NCBI GenBank assembly: GCA_030998015.1
Contig: JARWMV010000020.1
Coordinates: 124,001-188,000, forward strand
Direction: 5' to 3'
DNA length: 64,000 nt
Origin: Ceratorhiza oryzae-sativae
Taxonomy: Eukaryota; Basidiomycota; Agaricomycetes; Cantharellales; Ceratobasidiaceae
Shown here: positions 10,588 to 21,005 of the stretch, piece by piece
How the letters are laid out: the number at the start of each line of letters is the position of its first letter
How positions within the stretch are numbered: the first letter of the stretch is position 1
Program-made: the position numbers and the translations under genes
Notes under the pieces: generated by a model
Told to the model about the DNA's origin: nothing
Seen by the model: only the letters and a program-made list of their open reading frames with translations
Databases searched by the model: none

Positions 10588-11417
10588 TTAAGACTTCTTG
10601 GACATCTTGAGGTGTTGCTTAAGTTCCCATTCCTTGAGTATCCTGGGAGCATTTGTCAACTGCTGCCTGGATAACCATTCATCCCATTCAGGTGGATAAC
10701 CCACAAATCTTGTAAGATATCAATGCTGTTTTCTCTGTCCTTTCTTGATCATCTTTTCATCCAGAATCTCTTCCACTTCCCATTCAGGTTCCTTGTCAAA
10801 GTCAGATCTATTCAGATGTTTCTTGGGATGGTCTGTACCATCTTTATCTCTATGATAAGGTTCCAGATGAACTATATTAATTACAGGATGAATTTTGTAG
10901 CTGGCTGGAATCTTGATGCAATAAGTTACATCTGAAAGTTTTTCTAGAACTTCAAAGGGACCATCATACTTCATCTGGAGTTTCCTTCCTTTTCCCTTCT
11001 GATTTCTCAGCAGGTTCAGGGAATGTGGATTCAGCATGACCAAATCTCCTTCCTGTAGATCAAGATAACTATGGTTCTTGTTGTATTGATCCTCCAGGTG
11101 TACCTGAGCCAACTTCAAGGCATCTTGAGCTTGAGAGTGAATAGCTTTCATCATCTCATTGAAGTTCACAGCTTTAGGATCTTCTACAGAGGGTCTGGCT
11201 AAAGCTTTACCAGTTGAAGTGAGTAAATCTGAGGGTTGAACTGGTTCAAATCCTAAAAGAAGATAAAAAGGAGTAAATCCTGTATATGTATGCTCCATGG
11301 TGTTGTAAGCAAAGCTAAAATCATTTAGGAGGTCACTCCAATTATCCATTGAAGGAAAGACAAAAGCTCTTAAGGCAATCTCTAAGGTTTGGTTCATAAT
11401 CTCACTCTGGCCATCAG
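10588..11417 (-). pseudogene. E pol, 3' part: integrase C-terminal half and chromodomain-like end
   Basis: The frame begins at the insertion site of B and continues the integrase core interrupted at 30,673: the conserved DGQSE (catalytic Glu) follows directly across the ATCAG duplication. It then shows the integrase C-terminal region (LQMKYDGPFEVLEKLS) and a chromodomain-like tail (PEWEVEEILDEK ... YLTRFVGYPPEWDEWL). An in-frame TGA at 10,720-10,722 splits the tail, most likely an arginine codon CGA altered at its CpG; the frame then continues to TAA at 10,588. Confidence 0.85.
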
Positions 11418-12184
11418 TGTTATGACCCGCCTAGCAGACATAACCTAACAACCGAATATTGTACAGATTTATGGCATTTTTCCCGAAGTGGAACAAACCA
11501 TAAACAGGATCACGTGATCTCAGCGCTTACCCAACGATTAAGCACTGGTGGTTACCCTGAACTCGCTCCAGCGTTTCTCTCCCATGTTACCTGGAGCGAG
11601 GAGCGAGTTGTCACGTGATCTTGGCGCTTACCAACGATTAAGTGCCGGTGGTTACCCTGAACTTGCTCCAGCGTTTCTCTCCCATGTTACCTGGAGCGAG
11701 GAGCAAGTTGTCACGTGATCTCGGCGCTTACCCAACAATTAAGCGCCGGTGGTTACCCTGAACTCGCTCCAGCGTTTCTCTCCCATGTTACTGGAGCGAG
11801 GAGCGAGTTGTCACGTGACCTCGGCGCTTATCAGCGATTAAGCGCCGTGCTTAAGTCCAAAAGGTCACATGACCCTCGGACCTCGCGCGGCTCTATAAGA
11901 TTCGGAGCCGCACAAACTTAAGACAAACAATTACCTAACCCATAGTACTACATAACCTACACTGCTACTAGAGTGTGCTTAGATAATACCCGCAGCCACC
12001 GCAGCCACAGGTATATAAGGAGGATAAAGCAAGACTGGATGCCTCAGCTTGCTTTATCTGTCAACCACCATAGACCATAGCAAACACTGTAACTAGAACA
12101 CTCAATACATACTGCATAGCACCAAACCGTCAACGCAGCCACTACTTAAGTGCTCCACAAGGGAGCCTCCAGAGGGTCACGACA
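11418..12184 (+). repeat. 5' LTR of B (767 bp) with internal tandem repeats
   Basis: It contains three tandem units of about 100 bp (from about 11,545), each with inverted pieces such as GAACTCGCTCC and GGAGCGAGTT and a TCACGTGA box. The TATA box is at 12,012-12,018. It differs from the 3' LTR in unit number (three against four) and at scattered sites; in the first 135 bp the three differences are all transitions at CpG positions. Confidence 0.92.
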
Positions 12185-12198
12185 TTATAAAGCAAGCT
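12012..12198 (+). promoter_or_regulatory. B promoter and putative self-priming PBS
   Basis: TATATAA lies at 12,012-12,018. About 34 bp downstream, where transcription should start, is AGCTTGCTTTAT (12,046-12,057). Two bases after the LTR end is its exact reverse complement ATAAAGCAAGCT (12,187-12,198). In Tf1-type elements the mRNA 5' end folds back onto the PBS as primer; this layout fits that mechanism. No tRNA-complementary PBS is seen. The start site is predicted, not shown. Confidence 0.7.
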
Positions 12199-12303
12199 CT
12201 TAACTTAACTAGTGGCGAACATAAGTATACTGCACAGATACTAAGGGCTGAGTACAAGAAAACCAGCTAACTCCTGTGATACATAAGAGAACATAAAGAA
12301 ACT

Positions 12304-14133
12304 ATGTCACAGAGACCACAAACTCGATCTCAAAGCAGAGTGGCAAATAGTAGGCCACAATCACCCAAACCCATTGCTTCCCCAGAGGCTGAAGGTAACC
12401 CAGATGAGACCCTCCAAGGAATGCCAGGGGGGTTGCCACAAAACCCACGACCAGTGGCTCAACCCAACCCCACTGGGCCCCCATCCTGGGAGGGGAAATA
12501 GGGGGAATACCACTCCGCAGCCCTCAACCGCCAATTCACCTGATAAATCCAGACCCAGAAGATATCTCAAATCCAGAGAGGGATGAGGTAGAAGATATGA
12601 CCCGAACCATATACGAACAAGGCAGCCTTGGCGGAAGAGGCAAGGACACAACCCCAGCCAGGTCCCGGAACCATAGCCACTGCCAACCCTATTCACACCA
12701 TTGCCACAGCCATCAGGGGGGCTCAAGGAACTTAGAGACAATAATCATAGGGAACTAGAAAAGGCAATCAGGTATAAATCAGTGTCAAATATCACTAACC
12801 CGACAAGAAGGAAACGTGGACTGGATGGTAAGGTCAATGGAAACATCCAACAAAAATGTCCTCTATGTGGCAAAGAACCAGGACGACCTAAAAGCAGAAA
12901 TGGGGAACCTGATAAAAGAATTAAAGGACATCTCCATGGAAATAAACCGGGTACTGGGAATGCAAGAGCGAAAGCTCGAAAGCTTAGAGAAGAAAACCGA
13001 AAACACAGGGGAGATCCTAATCGCACTAGAACAACGGGTAACCGATCTAGGAAATGAGCTCCGGAAAACAACTGAAGCAGGAAGGCCAAGGGAAAGGACA
13101 GAAGAAACCAGGGGAAGAACTAGGGTGGTCATAGGAAGCCCCTCACGATCCCCCTCAGCCTCCCCAGTACGAACACCCTTTCTGGGAAGAACCTTCCAGG
13201 CTGAGTCCACAATAAGACCCCGAACAGAACCTCCATCCCAAGCAAACCAACCTACCCTTGCTGCAAACCACACTCCTAAGGAGGCGAGACTAGGGAGACC
13301 CAGCAAATTTAATGGGAAAAAGGGGAAGGAAGCAGAGAACTTCATAATCAGCATGGAACTTTTCTTTGCTGACTATGACGAATCAGCCTTTGATGACCGA
13401 AAAAAGATATCTGCTGTGCTAATGAACATGGAGGATGGGGAAGCAGCAAACTGGGCACAACCTTACCGCCGGAAACTACTAGCAGGCGAACACACAGGTA
13501 TTCTTGCATCCTGGAAGGATTTCAGGAAGGGATTCCTGGATGCTTTTAATGACCCAGTCATAAAGGAAAAGACCATCCGGAAACTAAGGAAATTAACACA
13601 GACCAAGAGTGCATTGGATTATGCTACCCAATTCCGGATCCTGATCCAAGAGGTAGACTGGAACCAGGAAGCCCTCAAGGACCAATTCAGGGAAGGGTTA
13701 AAACCCGAAGTACGACAAGAGATCTTAAGGATTGAAGTACTGGCAAATGAGGCTGAAGGTCCATCATATACCTTAGATCAATTAATTGACTTTGCCTGCA
13801 AAATGGAATGACATGCAGTTTGCAAACCAGAAAATGAATACAAGGACCAGCAACTCATCAAATTCAACCTGGGCACCAGCGAAATACAAACAAGGGGGGA
13901 ACAAGCCTTTAGGGACCAGCGGCAAACAGGGGAATACCCAAACCAACAACATGGTAAGGATACCAAACAGTGAAAAGGACAGGCGAAGGAAAGAAGGACT
14001 CTGTATCAAATGCGGTAAATCAGGGCATGTCCTGAAGGAGTGCCGAGGCCAGTGGACCTACGACAAAGCTAAGATACAAGGGAAGGCCAGCAGACAAGTT
14101 GAGGAAGAAAGCAGCTCTGAGTCGGAAAACTAA
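12304..14133 (+). pseudogene. B gag, frameshifted
   Basis: ATG 12,304 opens MSQRPQTRSQSRVANS and the frame stops at 12,501; open sequence continues in other frames (about 12,483-12,755 and 12,701-13,057) until the long frame 12,816-13,811. That frame holds a coiled coil (MQERKLESLEKK) and the retrotransposon gag core (LGRPSKFNGKKGKEAENFI ... YATQFRILIQEVDW). A further shift near 13,800 leads to the nucleocapsid part with one CCHC knuckle (CIKCGKSGHVLKEC, near 14,000) and an acidic tail. Several single-base shifts make it non-functional as read; the last could be programmed, but its neighbours suggest decay or sequence errors. Confidence 0.85.
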
Positions 14134-14150
14134 TTGGTCCTACCACTTCC

Positions 14151-17100
14151 ATGTTGGAGGACCCCAATATAACCCCTACCGCAGATGTATGTTACCTCAA
14201 GAAGTCTAGTAATCAATCAATAATATACACTACGGTAGAGGGAATCATGGAACCAGCTAAGACGCTGATTGACTCAGGATCTTCAACCAACTTCATCGAT
14301 AAGGCCTATTCAAGGGAAAAAGGGATTCCAACCACTCCCCTCAAACACAAGAAATCAATTGTGGCCATTGATGGAAATGAAATCAAGGATGCCATAGAAG
14401 AAAGGGCAGAACTAAACATCGAAGTGGAAGGGAAGACACTAAAATGCTCCCTTTATGTAATGACCCTAGGTGACACAGACATAGTCCTAGGGAAAGAATG
14501 GCTTGAAGAAGCAGAACCTATCATAGATTGGAAAGACCTTACCATCTCATACCCAGACGAAATCAAGGCAAGGGCAGCAAGTGAAAGCCTACAAATCCCA
14601 GAAGAATTTAGGGATTTTGAAGACCTATTTGGGGAAGAAGGTTTCCGAGAACTTCCACCCCACCGAGGTAACCTAGACTTCAAAATGGACCTGATCGAGG
14701 GAGCGGAGCTGCCAAAGCCTGCAAAGAGGTACAGTATGTCGCCAGCAGAAACAAAGGCGCTCAGGGAGTACCTAGAGGAGGAACTAAGAAACGGGAAAAT
14801 AAGGCCCAGCCAGTCAGTTGTAGCTGCACCCTGTTTCTATGTGAACAAAGCAGATGGAGGGCTTAGGTTGGTAGTCGACTACCGTAAGATGAATGACATC
14901 ACCAAGCCAGACAGGTTTCCACTTCCAATCCAAATAGAATTGATTGAGAGACTGAAGGATGCAACCATCTATTCAAAAATGGATGTTCGATGGGGGTTCA
15001 ACAACATCAGGGTAAAAGAGGGAGACGAATGGAAAACAGCTTTCAGGACAGGAGAAGGCCAGTTTGAATGCTTGGTCATGCCATTCGGAGTAAAAGAAGG
15101 ACCAAGAACCTTTACCAGGTTCATGATGGAAAAGTTCCGTGATATAATAGACGATTATGTGGTAATCTACATGGACGATGTACTAGTGTTTTCCAGAAAC
15201 AGGGAAGAACACGTACAACATGTCAGGGAAGTGTTAAGAAGAATGAGGGAAAACCACCTCTTCCTCAAACCACACAAGTGTCAGTTCTTTGTGAAGGAGG
15301 TAAGCTTCATTGGAATTGTCATATCCCCAGAAGGGATATCGATGGAAAAGGAAAAGGTAAAGGCAGTTCTAGAATGGCCAGAACCTAACACAGTAAAAGA
15401 AGTCCAAGCCTTCCTAGGCTTCGTGGGGTTCTATAGAAGGTGGATAGAGAAGTTTAGTACCTTAGCCAAACCCCTCACAGATCTCACCCAAAAAGATGTC
15501 AAATTCCTGTGGGAAAGAAAACAACAGGAAGCATTTGAAGCTATCAAAGAAGCAGTAGCAAGAGAACCGGTCCTGATCCACCCAAACCCAAACAGGCCAT
15601 ACATACTGGAAACAGATGCCTCAGGAGTGGCCATGGGGGGGTACTAAGCCAAAAGGGTGATGACAACCGATTGCATCCAATTGCCTTCCTATCGAAGAGC
15701 TTCACCCCACCAGAGAAAAATTATGACACCTACGACAAGGAGTTGCTTGCAATTGTTAGGTCCTTAGAGCACTGGAGGTTATACTTAGAAGGGACAGAGG
15801 AACCTATTGTGATATACACTGACCATAGGAACCTCCAGTACTGGCAAAATGCCCAGATGTGGAATAGAAGGCATGCCAGATGGTATCTCACTCTGGCACC
15901 CTTCAATTTTCAGATTGTGTATAGACCAGGGAAACTCTCACAGAAGCCAGATGCCCTTTCCAGAAGGAGCGACCATGGGGATACCCCTATGGAACCACAG
16001 ATCATGATTCCAGAAGAAAGGTTCATAGGTTTCATGGCAGAAGTACAGGGGAATTTCTGGGAAGAGCTTAAAGAAGCTCAGGAAGAAGACGAATCTATCA
16101 GATCCTTAAGGCTGAGTGTGGCAAATAAAGAACAACTACCGCCCTCAGTACAGAAGGAATTTAGACGGTATGAAATGAAGGAGGGCCTATTAAGGTATGA
16201 CGATAGGCTCTACATCCCAGATGACAAGGACTTGAGGTTGAGTCTCCTTGAGGAGTGCCATGACGCCCCAGTGGCAGGTCATCAGGGACAAGCCCGAACA
16301 CTAGAATTACTATCAAGGGATTACTATTGGCCAGGAATGAAGGCCCAAGTAAACCGATACGTGGAATCTTGTGAAATGTCAAAGAAGCAAAGGACACAAA
16401 CAAGGCACTCCCCTGAAGTCCTTACCAATCCCATGGAAACCATGGGCAGATGTCGCATATGATTTCATGTCAAATTACCTGTCTCAAAGGGGTACGACAG
16501 TATCTTGACAGTTGTAGATCGCTTCTCCGGCAGGCCCATTTTGTACCATGTCTGGAGAGCACCAATGCAGAAGAACTGGCAGAAATATTCATAAGGGAAG
16601 TATGGAGACATCACGGGACCCCAGAAACCACTGTCTCAGAGAGGGCCAACCTTTAACAGCCAATTCCTAAAAGCCCTATACAAAGGAATTGGGACAAAGC
16701 CCAGATTCTCCACTGCTTTCCATCCAGAAACAGATGGTCTGTCGGAAAGGACAAATCAATGGGTAGAAGGGTTCTTAAGAACCTTCTGCAATTATAGACA
16801 AGATGATTGGGTAAAATGGTTACCCATTGCCGAATTCTGCCATAACAACCACGTAAATGCTACAACAGGACAAACCCCATTTGAAACAGTATATGGAAAA
16901 AACCCAAGATGGGTTGTCCGAGAGGGAGAAGAACCATCTGAGGCACCGCTGCAGACAACATGCGTAATCAAATGGAAAAGGTATGGGATGAGGCAAGAGC
17001 CTCAATGGAATTACACCAACAAATGGAAAAGAAAGGGAGGGAATTCAAGGTAGGAGACAAGGTTTGGCTGCTCCTAACAAACCTCTCGTCCAAGAGACCC

Positions 17101-17556
17101 TCCAAGAAACTGGACAACCGAAAAGGGGGGCCCTTTGAAATCACAGAAAAGATCTCATCCCATGCATATCGCCTGGACCTACCTAAAACCATACGTGTAC
17201 ACAATGTATTCCATGTAAATCTCCTCTCGCCATTCACAGAAGATAAAGACTTCCGAAGAAGGCAGGCCAAACCACCACCAATCATAACAGAAAAAGGAGA
17301 GGAGGAATACGAGGTGGACCACATTGCAAATTATGAATGGCGGAATGGCGAGCTGTTTTACCAAATCAGATGGAAGGGCTACGACCCAATAGAAGACACA
17401 ATGGAACGTGCCAGCAAGTTTGCTGACATGAAAGAGGTTCTAAATGACTTGCAAAGGCACTTACCAGACGCACCAATGCCAGTCAAGACAAGTCAGCACT
17501 CAGGTGACTCGAAAGGCAGGCCAAAGAGAACCAAACGAGGATCTGGAAAGCTTTAA
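14151..17556 (+). pseudogene. B pol: protease, RT, RNase H, integrase, chromodomain, frameshifted
   Basis: The first frame, 14,151-15,647, has the aspartic protease motif (LIDSGSSTNF, residue 41), the RT with YMDD, and the start of RNase H (ETDASG). A shift near 15,640 moves to 15,671-16,462 (rest of RNase H, integrase zinc-binding HHCC). Further shifts occur near 16,370-16,960 in the integrase core. The final frame, 16,960-17,556, has the integrase C-terminus and a chromodomain (EEYEVDHIANYEW ... YQIRWKGYDP), placing B among the chromoviruses, which use the chromodomain to direct integration. The frame breaks mean this copy would need help to move. Confidence 0.9.
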
Positions 17557-17950
17557 AAGGAGCCATCCAGGATACCCAAGAAAGGCCAGAGCCTGCTCTA
17601 CTACCTCACTTGCACCACAACACACCTGCGAAACCCCAAAAGCATGCCTTTCGTCACTCAGCCAATCGCACATCCCAACTGTTACACCCCACTTGCCGAA
17701 AATCAGGTGGCCCCACTTTGGCAGCCACCCACCACCAGGCGGCCAGCACCCTACCCTGGCAGGGAAAATCATCCTAAACCAGGGATGTACTGCTCCAGTG
17801 TGGAAGACGCCCAGAGGTACGCTGAACAACTGTTGCCAGGGGCTAACCTAGTGTACATCCCAAAGAAGTTAAGGGATGAAAGGAACTGGATTGACGATGA
17901 CAAGTACCTGGATCCCAGGTTAGGGGTCCTGACATGGCATGGAAGCCGGA

Positions 17951-18327
17951 TGTCATGAACTGACACGCATACATCCACTCTACAATATTTTCTCGATTTA
18001 CTACATTTTATGAGATCATCTTCAAAACATACTTGCCTTTTATGGTATATCTGTATCACGTGACTCAGGGAATGATCCGGACCGGTAACCGAGATGTATT
18101 TCAACTCTGATGTGAAATTCCACAGTTCCGCAGTCGCTTCTACTGCTTCTATCTCTTATCTGTCGTGACTCACTGTACGGACTTGTTTGTTATGATGTGG
18201 CTCGTACTGTGTATATAAACCAGGTCAAGTTCGCAGAGGACTCCTCAAGAACTTGACCTCTCGTCGAATACAAGTTCTTTTACTTTTCTTACTCTTTTCC
18301 TCGTCGCCTGACTTGTCGTCGTCGACA
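17951..18327 (+). repeat. 5' LTR of D (377 bp)
   Basis: It starts TGTCATGAACTGACACG and ends GTCGTCGACA. It holds TCACGTGA near 18,056, TATATAA at 18,213-18,219, and the predicted mRNA start region. No difference from the 3' LTR was found on reading both. Confidence 0.95.
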
Positions 18328-18344
18328 TCAGGTCAAGTTCTTGA
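18213..18344 (+). promoter_or_regulatory. D promoter and putative self-priming PBS
   Basis: TATATAA at 18,213-18,219 is followed 32 bp later by TCAAGAACTTGACCT (18,245-18,259). Its exact 15-nt reverse complement AGGTCAAGTTCTTGA lies at 18,330-18,344, two bases after the LTR end, where a PBS is expected. This matches the Tf1-type scheme in which the folded-back mRNA 5' end primes reverse transcription. The same geometry is seen in B. Confidence 0.75.
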
Positions 18345-19589
18345 CAATCGTAAGTCTCAGTGTCGTCTGGGATACGTCTGGAACACCGTCGGCGTCGTCT
18401 CGAGATAACTCCTCGTTGCCTTCCCCAATCCCACTCCACCTATCCACAGTCACGAGATATCGTTGCCCTATACGCGCCTCTGTGAAACCTTGCATAGCCA
18501 GGTCCCTCACACGTCGTAACAAGCTTCGGTTCTCTAATCTCTTTCGTCAACAAGAGGTGGGGTCGCTCATTGCCCTTAAGTAGCTGAGCAACAGAGGTCA
18601 CCTTCCTATTCCCATAGACTCGGGAAAGGGTCTATTTTTCCTTTTATCTTGCTCTTGCTCGAGTACGTCTCTGACGGAACGCACGGCCCTCAAGTGGCAC
18701 AACCTTTTACAGAAGATCAGCGCTGCCGTCTGTGTGGGTGGTTTGGACACCTATCGATCCACTGCTTCACCCTCAACTCGGTCGAAAGTATCCTTGAAGA
18801 AGCAGGGCACATCGATTTTAACCGAGTAGTAATCGTCAAAGTCCGCCCCCAGAAAGTCGGACGTGCCCAACAAGCCTTTGTCACCGAGCCAGGTGCCCCT
18901 GAGTGCAAGATCTGCCGTCGGCCAAACGCAGCCACCTTCCCCGCGCGCTGCCCTTATTGTCCTAAGAAGGACAAATTCCTCTATTACTACACCATCCCTC
19001 GCAACCAGCTCTAAGCTGGAGAACCTCGGTCAACAGCTTCTTCGTCACCTGCTAAACACTATCGAAAACTTCCAAGATAGGTACCGTTACTACCGGAATA
19101 AGTACGAAGAAACCCGTGAAAAACTTCACGAAGCCGAGGCCCGTTGCGCATACTTAACCGAGCGTTTGCGCGAACACCAGGAGGACTACCTATCCCTCCT
19201 CCAAGACCATCTCAGACTAGAAGCAATAGTCCGAGAAACAATTGAACCCCACGAGTACGCCTTCCCCGTCTTCTCAACGCCGTCAGACCTTCCTCACCCC
19301 ACCTTTCTAAGTGGCACGGGCTCGCCAATTCAGGAAGAAACACCCCTTCCGGCAGCCCAAATCAATTCTTCCCAAGGAAGCCCTCCTTCGGGACCAAACT
19401 AAACTAAAGAAGGTGGAGTGCCCATATCGTTGCCAGGACACCAAAAGCTGGGACTTGGACGACACTTGGTTGAGGTTCGCAGGAATCGGGAACTTCGAAA
19501 TTTATAGACTTGTGAGGGGGAAAGAAATCCTATATTACCAAAACAATCCCCAATTCCCTGTACTTCCGTACCGTCTCCGTCGCCTTTAA
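18341..19589 (+). other. D leader with overlapping open frames (zinc-knuckle and coiled-coil coding)
   Basis: The 1.29 kb between LTR and gag is open in shifting frames: about 18,341-18,583; 18,649-19,014 with a CCHC-type motif CRLCGWFGHLSIHC and a second cysteine cluster (CKICRRPN ... CPYC); 18,863-19,402 with a long coiled coil (RNKYEETREKLHEAEAR); and 19,311-19,589. They could be remains of one upstream protein broken by frameshifts or the exons of a spliced one; no clear splice chain is seen. A nucleic-acid-binding knuckle upstream of gag is unusual. Confidence 0.4.
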
Positions 19590-19613
19590 AAATTTCATCA
19601 AACCTTCTCTGAA

Positions 19614-21005
19614 ATGGCGTCACAACCTCCCGCCCCCGCTTGGGCCAATATGTCTGATGAGGATAAGGTCATCTATATGCTTCGGTCAATGGACGAACTG
19701 CGAGAATGAACCAATAACCTCCAAAACGATATTGGGGACGTCGAACACAATAATAAGACCTATACAGACTCACTCGAAGCAAAACTTACCACAAATCAGA
19801 CAAAGATAGACGCAGATGTGGCTGGATTAGCCACCAACGTCAATAACCTAGTAGGAATGTTAGCCATTCTCCAAACCACTATCACGCGCATTGAAGCGCA
19901 AATCAACACCTCCATGAGTGGCTCAGGAGCGGCTCAAGTATTAGCTTCCTCCAGTACAACCCAACCACAACCAACAGCTCCCGCTCCCTCCGGAGGATCA
20001 ACTGCAAAGGTTAAGATGGCTGCCCCTCAAAAATTTGATGGCACAAAACGAGAGGACGCCATCTCATTCAGAATTGCATGTGCCCGATATATCAATACAA
20101 ACATGAGTGGACACTCAGCTGACCAAGTGGTCGCCTTCATCACCTCTTATCTCGAAGGGTCAGCAGCTGAATGGGTTAACTCGTATGAAGAATTCGAAAT
20201 TCTCAACCCTGGGACTGCGATCCCCTGGCTTCACGATGCCAATTTGTTCTGGCAAGAATTTACTACCCGATATGGGGATCTGAACCGCACCGAAAATAAC
20301 CGTGACAAGTGGCGAAAGTTGAAACAATCCAAGACGGTTCAGGATTACCTCACCCTGTTCAACTTATATTCCACAGGCCTCAACTACAACGATGCCGCCA
20401 TGCGTGACCAGTTCTATGATGGCCTGTCGTCGGACGTGACAGATAGCATGGTGGCCCAAAACTACGACCCCCGCACAAAGACATTCGCCCAGCTCACACA
20501 GCGGGCCCTGGAAATTGACCGCCACCTCATCTCTTTTGGTAGCAAGAGGACATCGCATGGGGGTAATAAGTCCAGCAGCAACAATGCTTCGACTAGCAGG
20601 CCCACAAATAACCCCCAAAGCGCTCCCCAAAAGGAGAAATTCAAGAATGGGGAACGCATATACAAGATTAAAGATGGCAGGGCTGTAAAAGGTCAAATCG
20701 TAGCCATTGGTCCCAATGCGAAGGGCTTCACAGTCCCAACTGTCCGTTACGATGGCAGCAATGCCAACATACAAGAATCCTTCAAAGACATAAAGAAGGA
20801 TAACCATCCACCGGCGGCCCCAAAGGCAAAGGATCCAGACGCAATGGATCTGGATAGCGCAGGAAAAGGAAAAGGAACGAACACCTGCTATAACTGTGGA
20901 GGACGGGGCCATATTGCAGCCAAATGCCCCTCAGCTAAGATGTCAGGATACGAGGCAGTGGTCGAGGATGTAGAAACAACCGACGATGAGTCGGTAAAAG
21001 AATGA
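19614..21005 (+). CDS. D gag with one in-frame TGA
   Basis: The frame starts at ATG 19,614 (MASQPPAPAWANMSDEDK), meets a TGA at 19,707-19,709, and is then open to 21,005. The TGA is most simply CGA changed at its CpG, so this copy would make a truncated product unless a later start is used. The gag core (PQKFDGTKREDAISFRIAC) spans roughly codons 140-310, and a CCHC knuckle (CYNCGGRGHIAAKC) lies near the end at about 20,886-20,927. The stop overlaps the pol start as ATGA (21,002-21,005), which suggests termination-reinitiation for pol. Gag forms the particle and binds the element RNA. Confidence 0.8.

Noticed and set aside
10233..10652. 139-codon minus-strand frame overlapping the small membrane protein
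   Set aside because: It overlaps the membrane-protein frame and the pol end in another frame and has low-complexity composition.
20364..20912. 182-codon minus-strand frame in D gag
   Set aside because: It is a shadow of gag, whose core and CCHC knuckle are clear on the other strand.
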